Positions 16,049-25,423 are shown, counted from the stretch's first letter. The stretch: 64,000 nt of DNA from Bacillota bacterium (GCA_023435025.1 JAEYSE010000022.1:52086-116085), one strand, 5' to 3'. Made by a program: numbers and translations. Notes: generated by a model from the letters alone, not told the origin.

Positions 16049-17029
16049 ATGGGCAACACGAAGCTTGAAATACGCGACCTGACCATGCTCTATAAAAACG
16101 GGGATGGCGTGAAAAATATTAACCTGAACGTGGACAAAGGCGAACTTGTAACGCTCTTAGGCCCGTCGGGTTGCGGAAAAACGACCATATTGCGCACAGT
16201 CGGCGGCTTTTTACAGGCGACTTCCGGGCAGATACTCATCGACGACAAGGACGTGACATTCCTTCCGCCCGAAAAGCGGCCGACTGCCATGGTGTTCCAA
16301 AGCTACAACCTCTGGCCGCACATGACGGTGTTTGAAAATATGGCGTTCGGCCTGAAGCTTCGGAAAGTACCGAAAGAGGAACGCAAGAGGCGCATTTTTG
16401 AAATGCTCGATCTTATCAAAATGCCCGGAGCGGATAAGAAATTTCCCGGCCAAATGTCGGGCGGGCAGCAGCAGCGTATCGCTATTGGGCGCTCTCTGCT
16501 TTTACAGCCCGACGTGCTGCTGCTTGACGAGCCGTTTTCGGCACTGGACGCAAAAATTCGTTCCCAAATGCGCGAAGAATTGCGCAAAATCCAGACCGAC
16601 CTCAATATCACCGTCGTATTCGTCACGCACGATCAGGAAGAGGCCATGGCGCTTTCGGACCGCATCGTGGTCATGAACAAGGGGAGCTTTGAGCAGGTCG
16701 GCGCCCCGCAGGATATCTATAACCGTCCAATCAGCCGCTATGTTGCGGATTTTATTGGGGAAATGAATTTCATCGCCCAAAAGGACGGCTCCACCAAGGC
16801 GGTGCGCCCCGAAAATGTAAGCGTGGAAAAGGGCGCGGGCGGCGATCTGAGCGGTTACGTGCGCACAATCATGGTGTTGGGTCATTATATCGAAATGACC
16901 GTGGACACGGAGACCGGCATTGTTAAGGCATTCATCTCCGCCGAGGAAGCGGAGCAATATAAGCGCGGCGACGAGGTCGCGCTCTCTTTCACCGGCGCTC
17001 ATCATTATAACGCCGCATCAAACGAATAA
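16049..17029 (+). CDS. ABC transporter ATP-binding protein
   Basis: The 326-residue ATPase has Walker A GPSGCGKTT (residues 38-46), the Q-loop VFQSYNLWP, the signature MSGGQQQR, Walker B VLLLDEPF and the switch His in VFVTHDQ. A C-terminal extension of about 90 residues is a TOBE-like regulatory domain (VRPENVSVE). The arrangement fits the PotA/FbpC/UgpC group that energises solute importers. The start is preceded by GGGAGGACAG. It works with the permeases at 15183 and 18729 and the binding protein at 17099. Confidence 0.93.
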   Translation: MGNTKLEIRDLTMLYKNGDGVKNINLNVDKGELVTLLGPSGCGKTTILRTVGGFLQATSGQILIDDKDVTFLPPEKRPTAMVFQSYNLWPHMTVFENMAFGLKLRKVPKEERKRRIFEMLDLIKMPGADKKFPGQMSGGQQQRIAIGRSLLLQPDVLLLDEPFSALDAKIRSQMREELRKIQTDLNITVVFVTHDQEEAMALSDRIVVMNKGSFEQVGAPQDIYNRPISRYVADFIGEMNFIAQKDGSTKAVRPENVSVEKGAGGDLSGYVRTIMVLGHYIEMTVDTETGIVKAFISAEEAEQYKRGDEVALSFTGAHHYNAASNE

Positions 17030-17098
17030 CCCCCAACATCCCAATTTTGCAGAAGAGGGGCTATGCCCTTCCTCATAAAAAACAAGGAGGAGAGATCA

Positions 17099-18325
17099 GT
17101 GAAACTCAAGCGTTCATTTGTCCTGTTTCTCGTCATGTGCCTAATGATATCGGCGCTTATCAGCTGTACGCCGGCCCAGAGCGAACCCGTACCCGCACCC
17201 GCCGAGCCCGCAGCCACCAAGGCGCCCGAACCTGCTGCGCCTGCGGAACCCGCGGCCCCTGCGGAAAAGCCCAAGGTCACCCTCTGGGCTACCGGCTCCC
17301 AGAACGTATCCGACCTCTTCACGGCGGCAATCGCGGCTTACAACGCGAAAGCGGACGCAAAGGCCGTTGTGGAGCTTCAGTTCCTGCTCTCCGGCACCGG
17401 AGACACGATGCTTTATGACCGTCTGGGCGCCGCCTACAAGACCGGCCAGAAAGATGCCGGCTTCGACATCATTGCCGAAAACAGTACGTCGCTCTCGCAA
17501 TATGTCGCCGCCGCGGGCAGCGAAGACCTGTTTGCAGAACTTGATTTTTCTAAAATCCCCAATTACAGCAACGTACTCATCAAATCAGCGTTCGACAACA
17601 AGAAGGTTGTGCCGTATCGCGGTACCACGGTGGTATTCGCGTACGACTCCGCTCGCGTTCCTGAACCCCCCAAGACCTGGGCAGAGCTGACCGAGTGGAT
17701 CAAGGCCAACCCCGGCAGGTTTGCATATAACGCCCCCGGCACCGGCGGCGCAGGCAACGGCTTTATGTATACGGCCGTTTACAAGGATCTGCCGGCAGAG
17801 GCCAAGACCTCCACGGATCCGAAGTGGAAGGATAGCTGGGGCCCCGGCTTTGAATGGCTCAAGGAAATCCATCCCTACATGTACAAATCCGGCGGTTCGG
17901 TCGTATACCCCAACAAGAACCAAGGCACCCTCGACCTGCTCATCAACAAAGAAGTGGATATCATCCCCGCATGGGCAGACCAGGTATTGTCCAATATCGC
18001 ACAGGGCACTTTGCCTGAAACCGTGAAGATCTACCAGCTTGACCAGCCGCTCAACGGCACCGACGTTGTGCTGGCCCTCCCCAGCATCGGCTCCAACGCA
18101 GAAGCATGCTATGACTTCATGAACTTCATGATCAGTCCCGAAGCGCAGCTGCTTTGCCTTGAGATCATGTATGCGGTACCTGTAGTACCCCTTGCCCACC
18201 TTGACAGCAGCAAGACCGACGTTGTTGCAGGAATAGACGTTTCTAAGTTCTCCATCATCTCGTTGGGCGATCTCGCCAAGCAGATGGAGGAGCAGTGGGC
18301 CGTCGACATCGGCACCATCGGCTAA
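17099..18325 (+). CDS. ABC transporter substrate-binding lipoprotein
   Basis: The 408-residue protein begins with a lipoprotein signal (KLKRSFVLFLVMCLMISALISC) whose lipobox Cys is followed by an Ala/Pro/Glu-rich linker of about 40 residues. The rest is a family-1 extracellular solute-binding domain (PKVTLWATGSQNVSDLFTAAIAAYNAK, then VVPYRGTTVVFAYDSARVPEPPKTWAEL) like AfuA, FbpA and PotD. I chose the GTG at 17099, with AAGGAGG eight bases upstream, over an upstream ATG at 17063. It would deliver the substrate to the permeases. The ligand is not identifiable from sequence. Confidence 0.9.
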   Translation: MKLKRSFVLFLVMCLMISALISCTPAQSEPVPAPAEPAATKAPEPAAPAEPAAPAEKPKVTLWATGSQNVSDLFTAAIAAYNAKADAKAVVELQFLLSGTGDTMLYDRLGAAYKTGQKDAGFDIIAENSTSLSQYVAAAGSEDLFAELDFSKIPNYSNVLIKSAFDNKKVVPYRGTTVVFAYDSARVPEPPKTWAELTEWIKANPGRFAYNAPGTGGAGNGFMYTAVYKDLPAEAKTSTDPKWKDSWGPGFEWLKEIHPYMYKSGGSVVYPNKNQGTLDLLINKEVDIIPAWADQVLSNIAQGTLPETVKIYQLDQPLNGTDVVLALPSIGSNAEACYDFMNFMISPEAQLLCLEIMYAVPVVPLAHLDSSKTDVVAGIDVSKFSIISLGDLAKQMEEQWAVDIGTIG

Positions 18326-18425
18326 ACCTTCGATAGCAACCGTACGGGAGCGGGTGCGGCATGAGCCCCACCCGCCAGAACCGCTAAAAATCCCGAGATT
18401 CAGGGCCACGGCCCCATAGGCTACT

Positions 18426-18555
18426 ACCCGCCGCCAGCGACATGTGCGGTGGGAAAACCTTGTGACGGAAGGCTTTCCTTGCAGGAACAACCGCTCGCGC
18501 CCTAGGCGCAGGTTGTTCCTGTGAGCCTCGAAAAAGTGCAAGGCACTTTTTCGAT
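18426..18555 (+). repeat. Structured intergenic repeat, copy 1
   Basis: This element shares ordered blocks with 30759-30889 and, less closely, with the reverse strand of 27484-27582. The blocks are ccgccgccagcgacat, cttgcaggaac, caggttgttcctgt and ctcgaaaaagtgc. It folds into CAGGAACAACC/GGTTGTTCCTG (18482-18492 with 18511-18521) with an inner GCGCC-CTA-GGCGC stem. A terminal hairpin CGAAAAAGTGC/GCACTTTTTCG follows at 18529-18553. It lies inside the ABC operon, downstream of the binding-protein gene. Confidence 0.7.
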
Positions 18556-18608
18556 AAGCGCGGGTACGGCAATCGTCGCTCCCGCCCCAATAAGATCCCT
18601 TCCCCCAG

Positions 18609-18639
18609 GATGGTGGGGGATCATTAATCCCCCACCATC
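18609..18639 (+). terminator. Terminator inside the ABC operon
   Basis: GATGGTGGGGGAT and ATCCCCCACCATC form a perfect 13-bp stem around CATTA, followed by GTCTTTTC. It stands between the binding protein and the second permease. It probably lowers expression of the downstream permease and MgtC genes relative to the binding protein. Confidence 0.7.
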
Positions 18640-18728
18640 GTCTTTTCAGAAACATACCAGTCGCGGCATTATCTACAGGAACCCGCTAAAAGGCAGCAGG
18701 CCTTAGCGGCTATGGAAGGAGACCCGGC

Positions 18729-19586
18729 ATGAACAAGCGCACATGGAAGACCAATCTTTTTATTACGGCGATGCTGCTGCCTTCGCTGCTTCTTTCCGTG
18801 GGCATCGTGGCTTACCCCATGCTCAACACAGTATTTCAGAGCTTCCAAAAAGCGGACGGCAGCGGGTTTACATTGGAACACTACAAGTTTTTGTTTACAA
18901 ATAAAATCGCGGTGGACAACATCATCTATACGGTATGGGTTACGATTGTCACCGTTATATTGGCGATTGCAATCTCCTACCTGCTGGCGCTGTACCTGCG
19001 CTTTACGGATTCCAAGATCAGCCGCTTTATCGGCACCATCTATTTGTTGCCGCGCTTTGTGCCGCAGCTGGTGGCCATATACGCCCTCATTACCGTCGTG
19101 CGCGATTCGGGCTTCCTCAACCGCGTTTCTCAGTTGTTCGGCGGGAATTTCAAGCCGGGGCTTCTGTTCAACGCAAACGGCATCATATTGATGAATTTAT
19201 GGTTCAACATCGCATTCGCCACGATGATTATCGTGGCAGCTCTTAGCAGCATATCGGATTCGATTGTGGAAAGCGCGCGCGACGCGGGCGCTAGCAAGCT
19301 TCAGGTGTTTTTCAAAATGATATTGCCCCTGTCCTTTAAGGACGTCATGATCGCACTTACGTTTATATTCATGACCAATATCAGCTCCTTCACCACGCCG
19401 TACTTGATCGGCCCCAACCATCCGATGATGCTGGGCGTATATCTGCGCAAACAATTCTCATCGAATATGAATTATGAATTATCCGCGGCGTTGTCGGTCG
19501 TCATATTCGTGTTCTCCTCCATATCCGCCATCGTATACTTATATACCAACCTGAAAGAACAGGAGTGGGAGAAAACAGGCCTCTAG
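18729..19586 (+). CDS. ABC transporter permease (PotB-like)
   Basis: The 285-residue protein has six predicted helices and the EAA motif VESARDAGASKLQVFFKMILPLSF near residue 178. It pairs with the permease at 15183 to make the importer channel. Its ATG follows GAAGGAGACCC. Unlike the usual order, it is separated from the rest of the operon by about 400 bp that hold a structured repeat and a terminator. That could be a later insertion. The MgtC gene starts 13 nt after its stop. Confidence 0.9.
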   Translation: MNKRTWKTNLFITAMLLPSLLLSVGIVAYPMLNTVFQSFQKADGSGFTLEHYKFLFTNKIAVDNIIYTVWVTIVTVILAIAISYLLALYLRFTDSKISRFIGTIYLLPRFVPQLVAIYALITVVRDSGFLNRVSQLFGGNFKPGLLFNANGIILMNLWFNIAFATMIIVAALSSISDSIVESARDAGASKLQVFFKMILPLSFKDVMIALTFIFMTNISSFTTPYLIGPNHPMMLGVYLRKQFSSNMNYELSAALSVVIFVFSSISAIVYLYTNLKEQEWEKTGL

Positions 19587-19599
19587 GGAGTGATGCAGA

Positions 19600-20301
19600 T
19601 TGGCTGAATTAACCATTTGGGAAATCATCATACGGCTTGCGTTGGCGATTGTCTGCTCCGGGATCATCGGTTTTGACAGGCAGTTTAAACACAGGCCAGC
19701 GGGCCTTCGGACGCATATCTTGGTTTGCGTCGGAGCGACTTTGGTGGCGCTTATTCAGAAACAGATAGAGGCGGAGGCTATCACGATGGCGCTCGTATCC
19801 CCGGAGCTTGCCGAAATCATCCGGTCCGACCCGGCGCGGCTGATCGCGCAGGTCGTAAGCGGAATAGGCTTTTTAGGCGCGGGCACCATCATCGTAACAA
19901 AGCGCTCCATCATGGGCCTTACGACGGCGGCCTCACTCTGGGCGGTGGCGGGGCTTGGCCTTGCGATTGGTATGGGATACTACGCAATTACGGTAGCAGG
20001 ATTTTGCTCCATACTCGTGGTGCTTACGCTTTTGAAAAAAATCGTGCACATGCCAGCCCTGAAACGCTTTGAAATCCAGCAGACCGCCTCCAAGGAAACG
20101 GCGGCGTTTATCAGCGAGTATTTCAAGGAAAAGAACATCCGCGTCAAGGACGTGGAGCACGACGCGAATTTCGCAAACGGGAAAAGCACGTACACGCACC
20201 TGTATACCATTGAAATCCCCAAGGATATGGATTACTCGGACATCATTGAGGACCTGTCCAAATGCAAGGAGATTGAGCGGATACGGGCGATTAATATGTA
20301 A
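19600..20301 (+). CDS. MgtC/SapB family membrane protein
   Basis: The 233-residue protein has the MgtC N-terminal membrane domain with about five helices. The family motifs GIIGFDRQFKHRPAGLRTHILVCVGATLVALI and VVSGIGFLGAGTIIVTKRSIMGLTTAASLWAVAGLGLAIGMG are clear. A soluble C-terminal domain of about 80 residues follows. MgtC proteins are linked to growth in low magnesium and modulate ATP synthase in some pathogens; the role in commensal Clostridia is unknown. The TTG at 19600 is the start, since the nearby ATG meets a stop after three codons. It is the last gene of the operon. Confidence 0.88.
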   Translation: MAELTIWEIIIRLALAIVCSGIIGFDRQFKHRPAGLRTHILVCVGATLVALIQKQIEAEAITMALVSPELAEIIRSDPARLIAQVVSGIGFLGAGTIIVTKRSIMGLTTAASLWAVAGLGLAIGMGYYAITVAGFCSILVVLTLLKKIVHMPALKRFEIQQTASKETAAFISEYFKEKNIRVKDVEHDANFANGKSTYTHLYTIEIPKDMDYSDIIEDLSKCKEIERIRAINM

Positions 20302-20312
20302 CACTTAATTGC

Positions 20313-20351
20313 GATACAAAGAGAACCCCAAAATGGGGTTCTTTTTGTATC
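20313..20351. terminator. Bidirectional terminator between mgtC and xylB
   Basis: GATACAAA plus AGAACCCCA pair with TGGGGTTCT plus TTTGTATC, giving about 17 bp of stem around AAA with one wobble. A T run lies in the 3' arm. It ends the ABC operon on the plus strand and can also serve the converging xylB gene. Confidence 0.8.
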
Positions 20352-20430
20352 TGTAAACCTGCTTGGAAGATTTTAAGGCGCCGGTGCTTTCAATGCTAGA
20401 GTAACTTTTCCGGGTTAGCTTTGTTTTTCT

Positions 20431-21957
20431 TTATAGCGAAGCAAGCGCCGCGTACTGCGCCTTGAGGGAAGGGTACACAGTTTGATACAGTGCGTAATAG
20501 GGCGCATAGGCCTTCACGCTCGCTTCGTCCGGCTGCTGGAGCGGATTGAGCCGTATCACGGCGTCGCACGCCTCAGGAACACTCTTGTATACGCCTGCTC
20601 CAACGCCCGCAAGAAGCGCCGCGCCCAAAGCCGGGCCTTCCCCGGAGGAAGCGACAGTGGCGACCGGGCAATTTAAGACATCCGAAAGCATCTGCCTCCA
20701 AAGGGCGCTCCTTGCGCCGCCGCCCGTCGCTAAGAGTTCCCTGGGCACGATGCCCATGCCGTGCAATACATCCAGGCATTCTCGCTGGGAATAGGATACC
20801 CCCTCCAGCACGGCGCGCAGCATATCGTACTTGGTATGGATGGCGGAAAGACCTATAAACGCACCGCGCGCGTCGGGATCGAGTATCGGCGAGCGCTCGC
20901 CCATCAAGTATGGAAGATACAGCAAGCGGTTGGAGCCTATGGGCACGCGCACGGCCTGAGCGTTCATCAGCTCATATGGGTCAACGCCCATGCCCGCAGC
21001 GGTTTCCATCTCCGCCGTAAAGAACTGATCGCGGAACCACTTGAGCGAGAGACCCGCCGACAGCGTGCAGCTTAAAACCGTATAGCAGCCCGGAACGGCA
21101 TGGCAGAACGTATGCACACGGCCGCCGGGGTCTATGCGTACGCTGTCCGCATGCGCGAATATGACCCCTGACGTGCCGATTGTCAAAAACGCGCGGCCTT
21201 CCTTGACGACGCCGGTACCGACTGCGGCAGCCGCGTTGTCCCCGGCACCGCCTACAACGGGCGTACCTTCCACAAGGCCGGTTAGGGTTGCAACTTCCTT
21301 TGTGATATGTCCCGTGACGTCGGGCGATTCATAGACTTTGGGTAGCAGCGCGCCATCAATATCCAGTATGGAGAGGACCTCTTCCGACCAGCGGCGTTTG
21401 GGTACATCCAAGAGATTGGTGCCCGCGGCGTCCGACGCTTCCGTAGCGTATACGCCGGTCAGGCGATAGCGGATATAATCCTTGGGCAAAAGCATCATAC
21501 GGCATTCTTGATACAGCTCCGGCTCATGTTTCCGCACCCAAAGCACCTTGCCCGCGGTAAAACCGGTCAGCGCGGGGTTGGCCGTTATGGCAATAAGCAT
21601 TTCCTTGCCTACTTTTTCAGTAATTTCGGCGCATTCCGCAGCGGTGCGGCCATCGCACCACAGGATGCTACGACGCAGCACCTCGCCTCTTGCGTTGAGC
21701 ATGACAAGCCCGTGCATCTGGCCGGATAGACCCACGCCTTTGATATCCGAAGCATGAACACCCGAACGGGAGACGACCTCCCGTATGGTATCCACGGCTG
21801 CGCGCCACCAATCCTCCGGCTCCTGCTCTGCCCAGCCGTTTTGGGGCTGGTAAAGCGGATACTCCCTGGCTGCCGAGGCGATCCGGTTCCCCGTCTCGTC
21901 AAACAATACCGTCTTGGTACCGGACGTTCCGATATCCACACCGAGTAAATATTGCAT
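20431..21957 (-). CDS. xylB: Xylulokinase
   Basis: The 508-residue protein matches bacterial xylulokinases in length. It has the FGGY-family phosphate loop DIGTSGTKTVLFD (residues 8-20), the substrate region GLSGQMHGLV and WCDGRT near residue 80-105, and GAGDNAAAAVGTG and ATGGGARSALWRQML in the C-terminal ATPase domain. It phosphorylates D-xylulose to xylulose 5-phosphate for the pentose phosphate pathway. AGGAGG stands five bases before the ATG. No xylose isomerase or transporter gene is nearby, so the substrate assignment rests on similarity within FGGY kinases alone. Confidence 0.88.
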   Translation of the reverse strand: MQYLLGVDIGTSGTKTVLFDETGNRIASAAREYPLYQPQNGWAEQEPEDWWRAAVDTIREVVSRSGVHASDIKGVGLSGQMHGLVMLNARGEVLRRSILWCDGRTAAECAEITEKVGKEMLIAITANPALTGFTAGKVLWVRKHEPELYQECRMMLLPKDYIRYRLTGVYATEASDAAGTNLLDVPKRRWSEEVLSILDIDGALLPKVYESPDVTGHITKEVATLTGLVEGTPVVGGAGDNAAAAVGTGVVKEGRAFLTIGTSGVIFAHADSVRIDPGGRVHTFCHAVPGCYTVLSCTLSAGLSLKWFRDQFFTAEMETAAGMGVDPYELMNAQAVRVPIGSNRLLYLPYLMGERSPILDPDARGAFIGLSAIHTKYDMLRAVLEGVSYSQRECLDVLHGMGIVPRELLATGGGARSALWRQMLSDVLNCPVATVASSGEGPALGAALLAGVGAGVYKSVPEACDAVIRLNPLQQPDEASVKAYAPYYALYQTVYPSLKAQYAALASL

Positions 21958-22203
21958 AAGCGCCTCCTGATAAGATTTCTCTTTGGAAAAATGATATCAA
22001 ATCGAACATAGGAAAAGCGTGAACTCACTCCCGCATGAGCGGCGCGCTCATGGTGTGAATTTACATTTACTTTACCATCAATAACCATAGTTTGTAAAAG
22101 CGATTTTTTAAAAAGCATAGAACGATAAGATTGCGTCATTTCCAAAGGCGGCGTCAGCTTTTTATTGGGTATCGGTTTGTTTGCTAAAAATCGAAATAAT
22201 GTG

Positions 22204-23683
22204 TCATTTCTTGTTTAACTTAGCTTCATACATGTTTCTATCCACAAGCGCAATTAATTGCTCAATATCCAGGTCCATTTCCGGGTGATAAAAGAATACC
22301 CCCATGCTGGCGTTGATGTGATAAGGCTTGTAGCGGTCCCTATTCAAAGCTTCAAATCTCCCGGCTATGCGGCGGCAGTTTTCTTCCACTTCCTCTTTAT
22401 GGCTGGCGTGAAACATTACCACAAATTCGTCTCCGCCATAGCGGAAAATGACATCATGGGGGCTTAGTTCCTCCCTGACTATTCTGCAAACATCAACAAT
22501 GAAAGCATCGCCCTCCACATGCCCGAATTGGTCGTTTACCATTTTCAGGTTGTCCATATCAAAAAAGCAAAGCTGGAATCCCGACTTTTCCCGTTTAGCA
22601 GTCTCAAGCCTTTTCCTTACAAGATCCATGCCGATCCTTCTGTTTAATACGCCCGTCAGGCTGTCTGTGGATGCATGTATGGTCAGTTCATTTTCCATGC
22701 GCTTGATTTCCGCAATATCCGCGACTCCGCTCAAAATCGATTTTTCCCCGAAATAATCGATCAGTTCATAATTCACGATCGTGCGTTTCGCTTGCCCGGA
22801 GAGCGTTTTTTGTTCCACCACATAATCATTCACTTTCCCGTCTATCCCCAGCATTTTGCAGATGATGTCCATATCCGAGGCATCCTTGTAGAGATCTCTA
22901 TGATACAGATCGTTGTACTGTTCTTTTCGGATCTCATAAAACGCCATGGCCCTTTGATTGGCGTATAGAATCTTCCCATCCTCATCCGGAAATGACCAAC
23001 GGGAAGGGATTGATTTCAAATAATTTGATAAATGTTGTCTTATCGTATTTGAGCATTTCTTCATTTATAAAGTTCTTTATATTGTACCGATACAATCAAA
23101 TGAACAGTACGAGCGCCAAGATGACAGGGGTAGTGGAATTAGATATCTTCATAAAAGTATCGCTTTGGTGAAAGGAAGAAAGGGACGATACGAATACAAT
23201 ATGAACCAACCCGTATATTCCCACTACCCACTTGGGATACATGGGGATGACAAGCGATGCCGCAAGAACGATTATAATGTAAGCATCAATGTTCCCGTTA
23301 AATCTCTGGCTGTTAATGGACATGATCGCCCCAGTCAATAATGTTAAAAACAAATCCAATAGTATCGCGGTCTTGGCAGCCCAGGAACATCGACGATGCC
23401 AGGATTTTTCAATTCTACCGTAAATAAAAATATAAACAAGCGATAAGACAAGTCCTGCGATATGTATGGCAATCAAAGTCTGTCGGTAGAGCACATCGAC
23501 CGTGCTGTCTTTTTTCAATAGCAGATCAAGATAGAGACTATATACACATACAAAAAATGTTACCCACTTGAACAGCTTGCCGCGCTGCAGGCTGATTGCG
23601 GTATATTTCCTTTTGAATTCCGCATTATTCTTAAAATCTCCTTTTAAAAATAAGCGCCCTGAGAGGTTATCGCTCAATTGCAT
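22204..23683 (-). pseudogene. Broken membrane-PAS-GGDEF diguanylate cyclase
   Basis: The region would make one protein of about 490 residues. The first part (23683 to 23098) has five to six hydrophobic helices and ends LALVLFI at an in-frame TGA. The same frame then continues LYRYNIKNFINEEMLKYDKTTFIKLFEINPFPLVIS to a second stop near 22983. There a one-base shift leads into DEDGKILYANQRAMAFYEI (PAS) and a GGDEF domain with RYGGDEFVVMF. The C-terminal part alone (22204-23064) could be expressed as a soluble PAS-GGDEF protein from an ATG at 23064, without a clear ribosome binding site. Two lesions argue for real decay rather than one sequencing error. Confidence 0.75.
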
Positions 23684-24012
23684 AGCGCCGCTTGTTAAAA
23701 TCCTTCCGTCATCGTTCTTGATCTTTGGACTTCAATTATTAGATCAGGGTATATGTTTTATAATCGTTATTCTGCCCCGCTTATTAATAGGTATGGAAAC
23801 ATATCGTATTCAATCATGTCCGGTAGAAGCCACTTTTGTTGTAGGATTTGGAATACCCTTGGCGTTATCTCTGGCGCTTATATGAGTTCTGGGTTAAATA
23901 AGTGCCTTCCTGTTGCTAATTGCTGCTTTTCGAACTCTCGTTTCACCATGGCTCCCCGGAACGACATAGTATAGTATGTAAAACCAAGAAAGGATGGAGC
24001 CATGCTTCCAAA
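23684..24012. other. Intergenic region without a recognisable gene
   Basis: This AT-rich gap upstream of two divergent genes holds no plausible gene. A GAAAGGATGGAG tract near 23989-24000 is the likely ribosome binding region of the cupin gene. I see no strong promoter, repeat or hairpin. Confidence 0.5.
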
Positions 24013-24474
24013 ATGCATGCAGTGAACAATATGAATAGATGTTCAACACCTTCCCGCGCAAAATCATGCGGCGATTATGGGCCGAAGCCGTTTGCAGTAA
24101 ACATAGAAAAAGCCACGATACAGAACAAGACATTCCGCACCGCGCTGTGGACGGGAAAGCATTTACAGTTAACGCTAATGTGTATCAATCCGGGAGAAGA
24201 TATCGGTTTGGAGATGCATCCGCACCTCGACCAATTCTTGCGCCTGGAACAAGGCCAGGGCGTTGTGAAAATGGGTGAAACGAAAAACAGGCTTGATTTT
24301 CAGGCCCGCGTGCAGAAGGATTACGCATTTATCGTTCCTGCCGGCACATGGCATAACCTCATCAACACCGGAAACGTGCCGATCAAGCTATACTCCATAT
24401 ATGCGCCGCCCCAGCATGCGTTTGGCACGGTTCACAAGACAAAAGCTGATGCACTAGCCGCAGAGCGCCATTGA
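24013..24474 (+). CDS. Cupin domain protein (mannose-6-phosphate isomerase-like)
   Basis: The 153-residue protein has one cupin barrel. Motif 1 is seen as NPGEDIGLEMHPHLDQFLRLEQGQG and motif 2 as FIVPAGTWHNLINTGNVPIKLYSIYAPPQH. These contain His and Glu residues suited to a metal site. Similar proteins are annotated as mannose-6-phosphate isomerase-like, but no substrate is proven. The start is uncertain: ATG 24013 is an estimate, since the best Shine-Dalgarno (GGAG at 23996-23999) is 13 bases away. ATG 24031 is the alternative. Confidence 0.78.
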   Translation: MHAVNNMNRCSTPSRAKSCGDYGPKPFAVNIEKATIQNKTFRTALWTGKHLQLTLMCINPGEDIGLEMHPHLDQFLRLEQGQGVVKMGETKNRLDFQARVQKDYAFIVPAGTWHNLINTGNVPIKLYSIYAPPQHAFGTVHKTKADALAAERH

Positions 24475-24482
24475 CAAAAATA

Positions 24483-24516
24483 AAGTCCCGTTCCCACAGA
24501 AGTGGGAGCGGGACTT
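24483..24516 (+). terminator. Hairpin after the cupin gene
   Basis: AAGTCCCGTTCCCAC pairs with GTGGGAGCGGGACTT, with one wobble, around AGAA. It lies just after the cupin stop. The T run after it is weak. Confidence 0.6.
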
Positions 24517-24614
24517 ACCACTATTGAGTGACCCGTTAACCATTGTCCCTGTTCGCAATATATTCCGCAATCTGGGCGTAATCCGCTTGGGCCAATCTTC
24601 CCGCCATGCCCATA

Positions 24615-25187
24615 TTATGATTGCACGGGTATTTGAGCAGCAGGTTCAAGCATGGGGTCGTGCTCCACAAGAGCCGGCACCTCAAACTGCGTGGCGATCC
24701 CGTCTATCATATACTTTGCGATACGCTGGGCATTCCAGTGCGCAATATCAAACTGATCGATCGCTGCGCGAAACTCTTCCCTGTTCAGCCGCCACATCAA
24801 GGCTTCTTCCATGTGAAACCGCTGGTAAAGAAGCTCCATCCATTTGGCGGTTTCCCAATGCGGATTGACCGAGGCAAGAAATTCGGCAAGCTCGGCAGCG
24901 GTCGTATACAAACGGAGCCTTTGCTCTTGTGTGCTTTGCCCGGTCTTGATGGCAGCGGCATATTCCGATATGAGTAGAATATGTCTTGTTAACAGCTCTT
25001 CAAGCCGTCTCGCGTTTTCCTGCCCGTAAAACGGCACAAATACATCGGCAAATTCGGCCGCGTTGCGTATAATACGGGAAGCAACATACCCCAACCCACG
25101 CTGTTCGAACATCTGACTGAGGATGTAAAACCGGATCCAGAACAGGAAATCAATCCATAAGTCCCGAATTCTCGTCTTCCAATCCAT
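24615..25187 (-). CDS. Uncharacterised helical protein
   Basis: The 190-residue protein is predicted all-helical. It starts WKTRIRDLWIDFLFWIRFYILSQMF and contains NAAEFADVFVPFYGQENARRLEELLTRHILLISEYAAA, then FLASVNPHWETAKWMELLYQRFHMEEALM. Proteins of this type occur in Clostridia and Bacilli and are sometimes labelled acetylglutamate kinase, although no kinase fold or ATP motif is visible here. The N-terminal third is hydrophobic and aromatic, and may associate with the membrane. It is monocistronic, and I cannot assign a function. Confidence 0.78.
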   Translation of the reverse strand: MDWKTRIRDLWIDFLFWIRFYILSQMFEQRGLGYVASRIIRNAAEFADVFVPFYGQENARRLEELLTRHILLISEYAAAIKTGQSTQEQRLRLYTTAAELAEFLASVNPHWETAKWMELLYQRFHMEEALMWRLNREEFRAAIDQFDIAHWNAQRIAKYMIDGIATQFEVPALVEHDPMLEPAAQIPVQS

Positions 25188-25356
25188 TCTATACTTCCGC
25201 CTTCTCTTTGTTGATACAATATATGCAGCCAGAAAGGCTTTCCGGACAAAATTGCAAAAACTTAGAATTATTCTAAAATTTCACAATAATTGGGGTTATC
25301 GGCGAAAAAAGTTTTTAAGAATTAAGCAAGAGCGGATTTTGGATTTGGTCAAATAG

Positions 25357-25386
25357 AGCGCCCCGCGAAATAATCCGCGGGGCGCT
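25357..25386 (-). terminator. Terminator of the superoxide dismutase gene
   Basis: AGCGCCCCGCG and CGCGGGGCGCT form a perfect 11-bp stem around an 8-nt loop. It lies 38 nt beyond the sod stop codon on the minus strand and is followed there by ctatttg. Confidence 0.65.
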
Positions 25387-25423
25387 GAAATCTTTGTAAT
25401 CGTTCAAATCTTCAAATAGCGGG

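Noticed and set aside
17585..18655. Long minus-strand frame opposite the binding-protein gene
   Set aside because: It is antisense to a clear lipoprotein gene and runs into the repeat and terminator.
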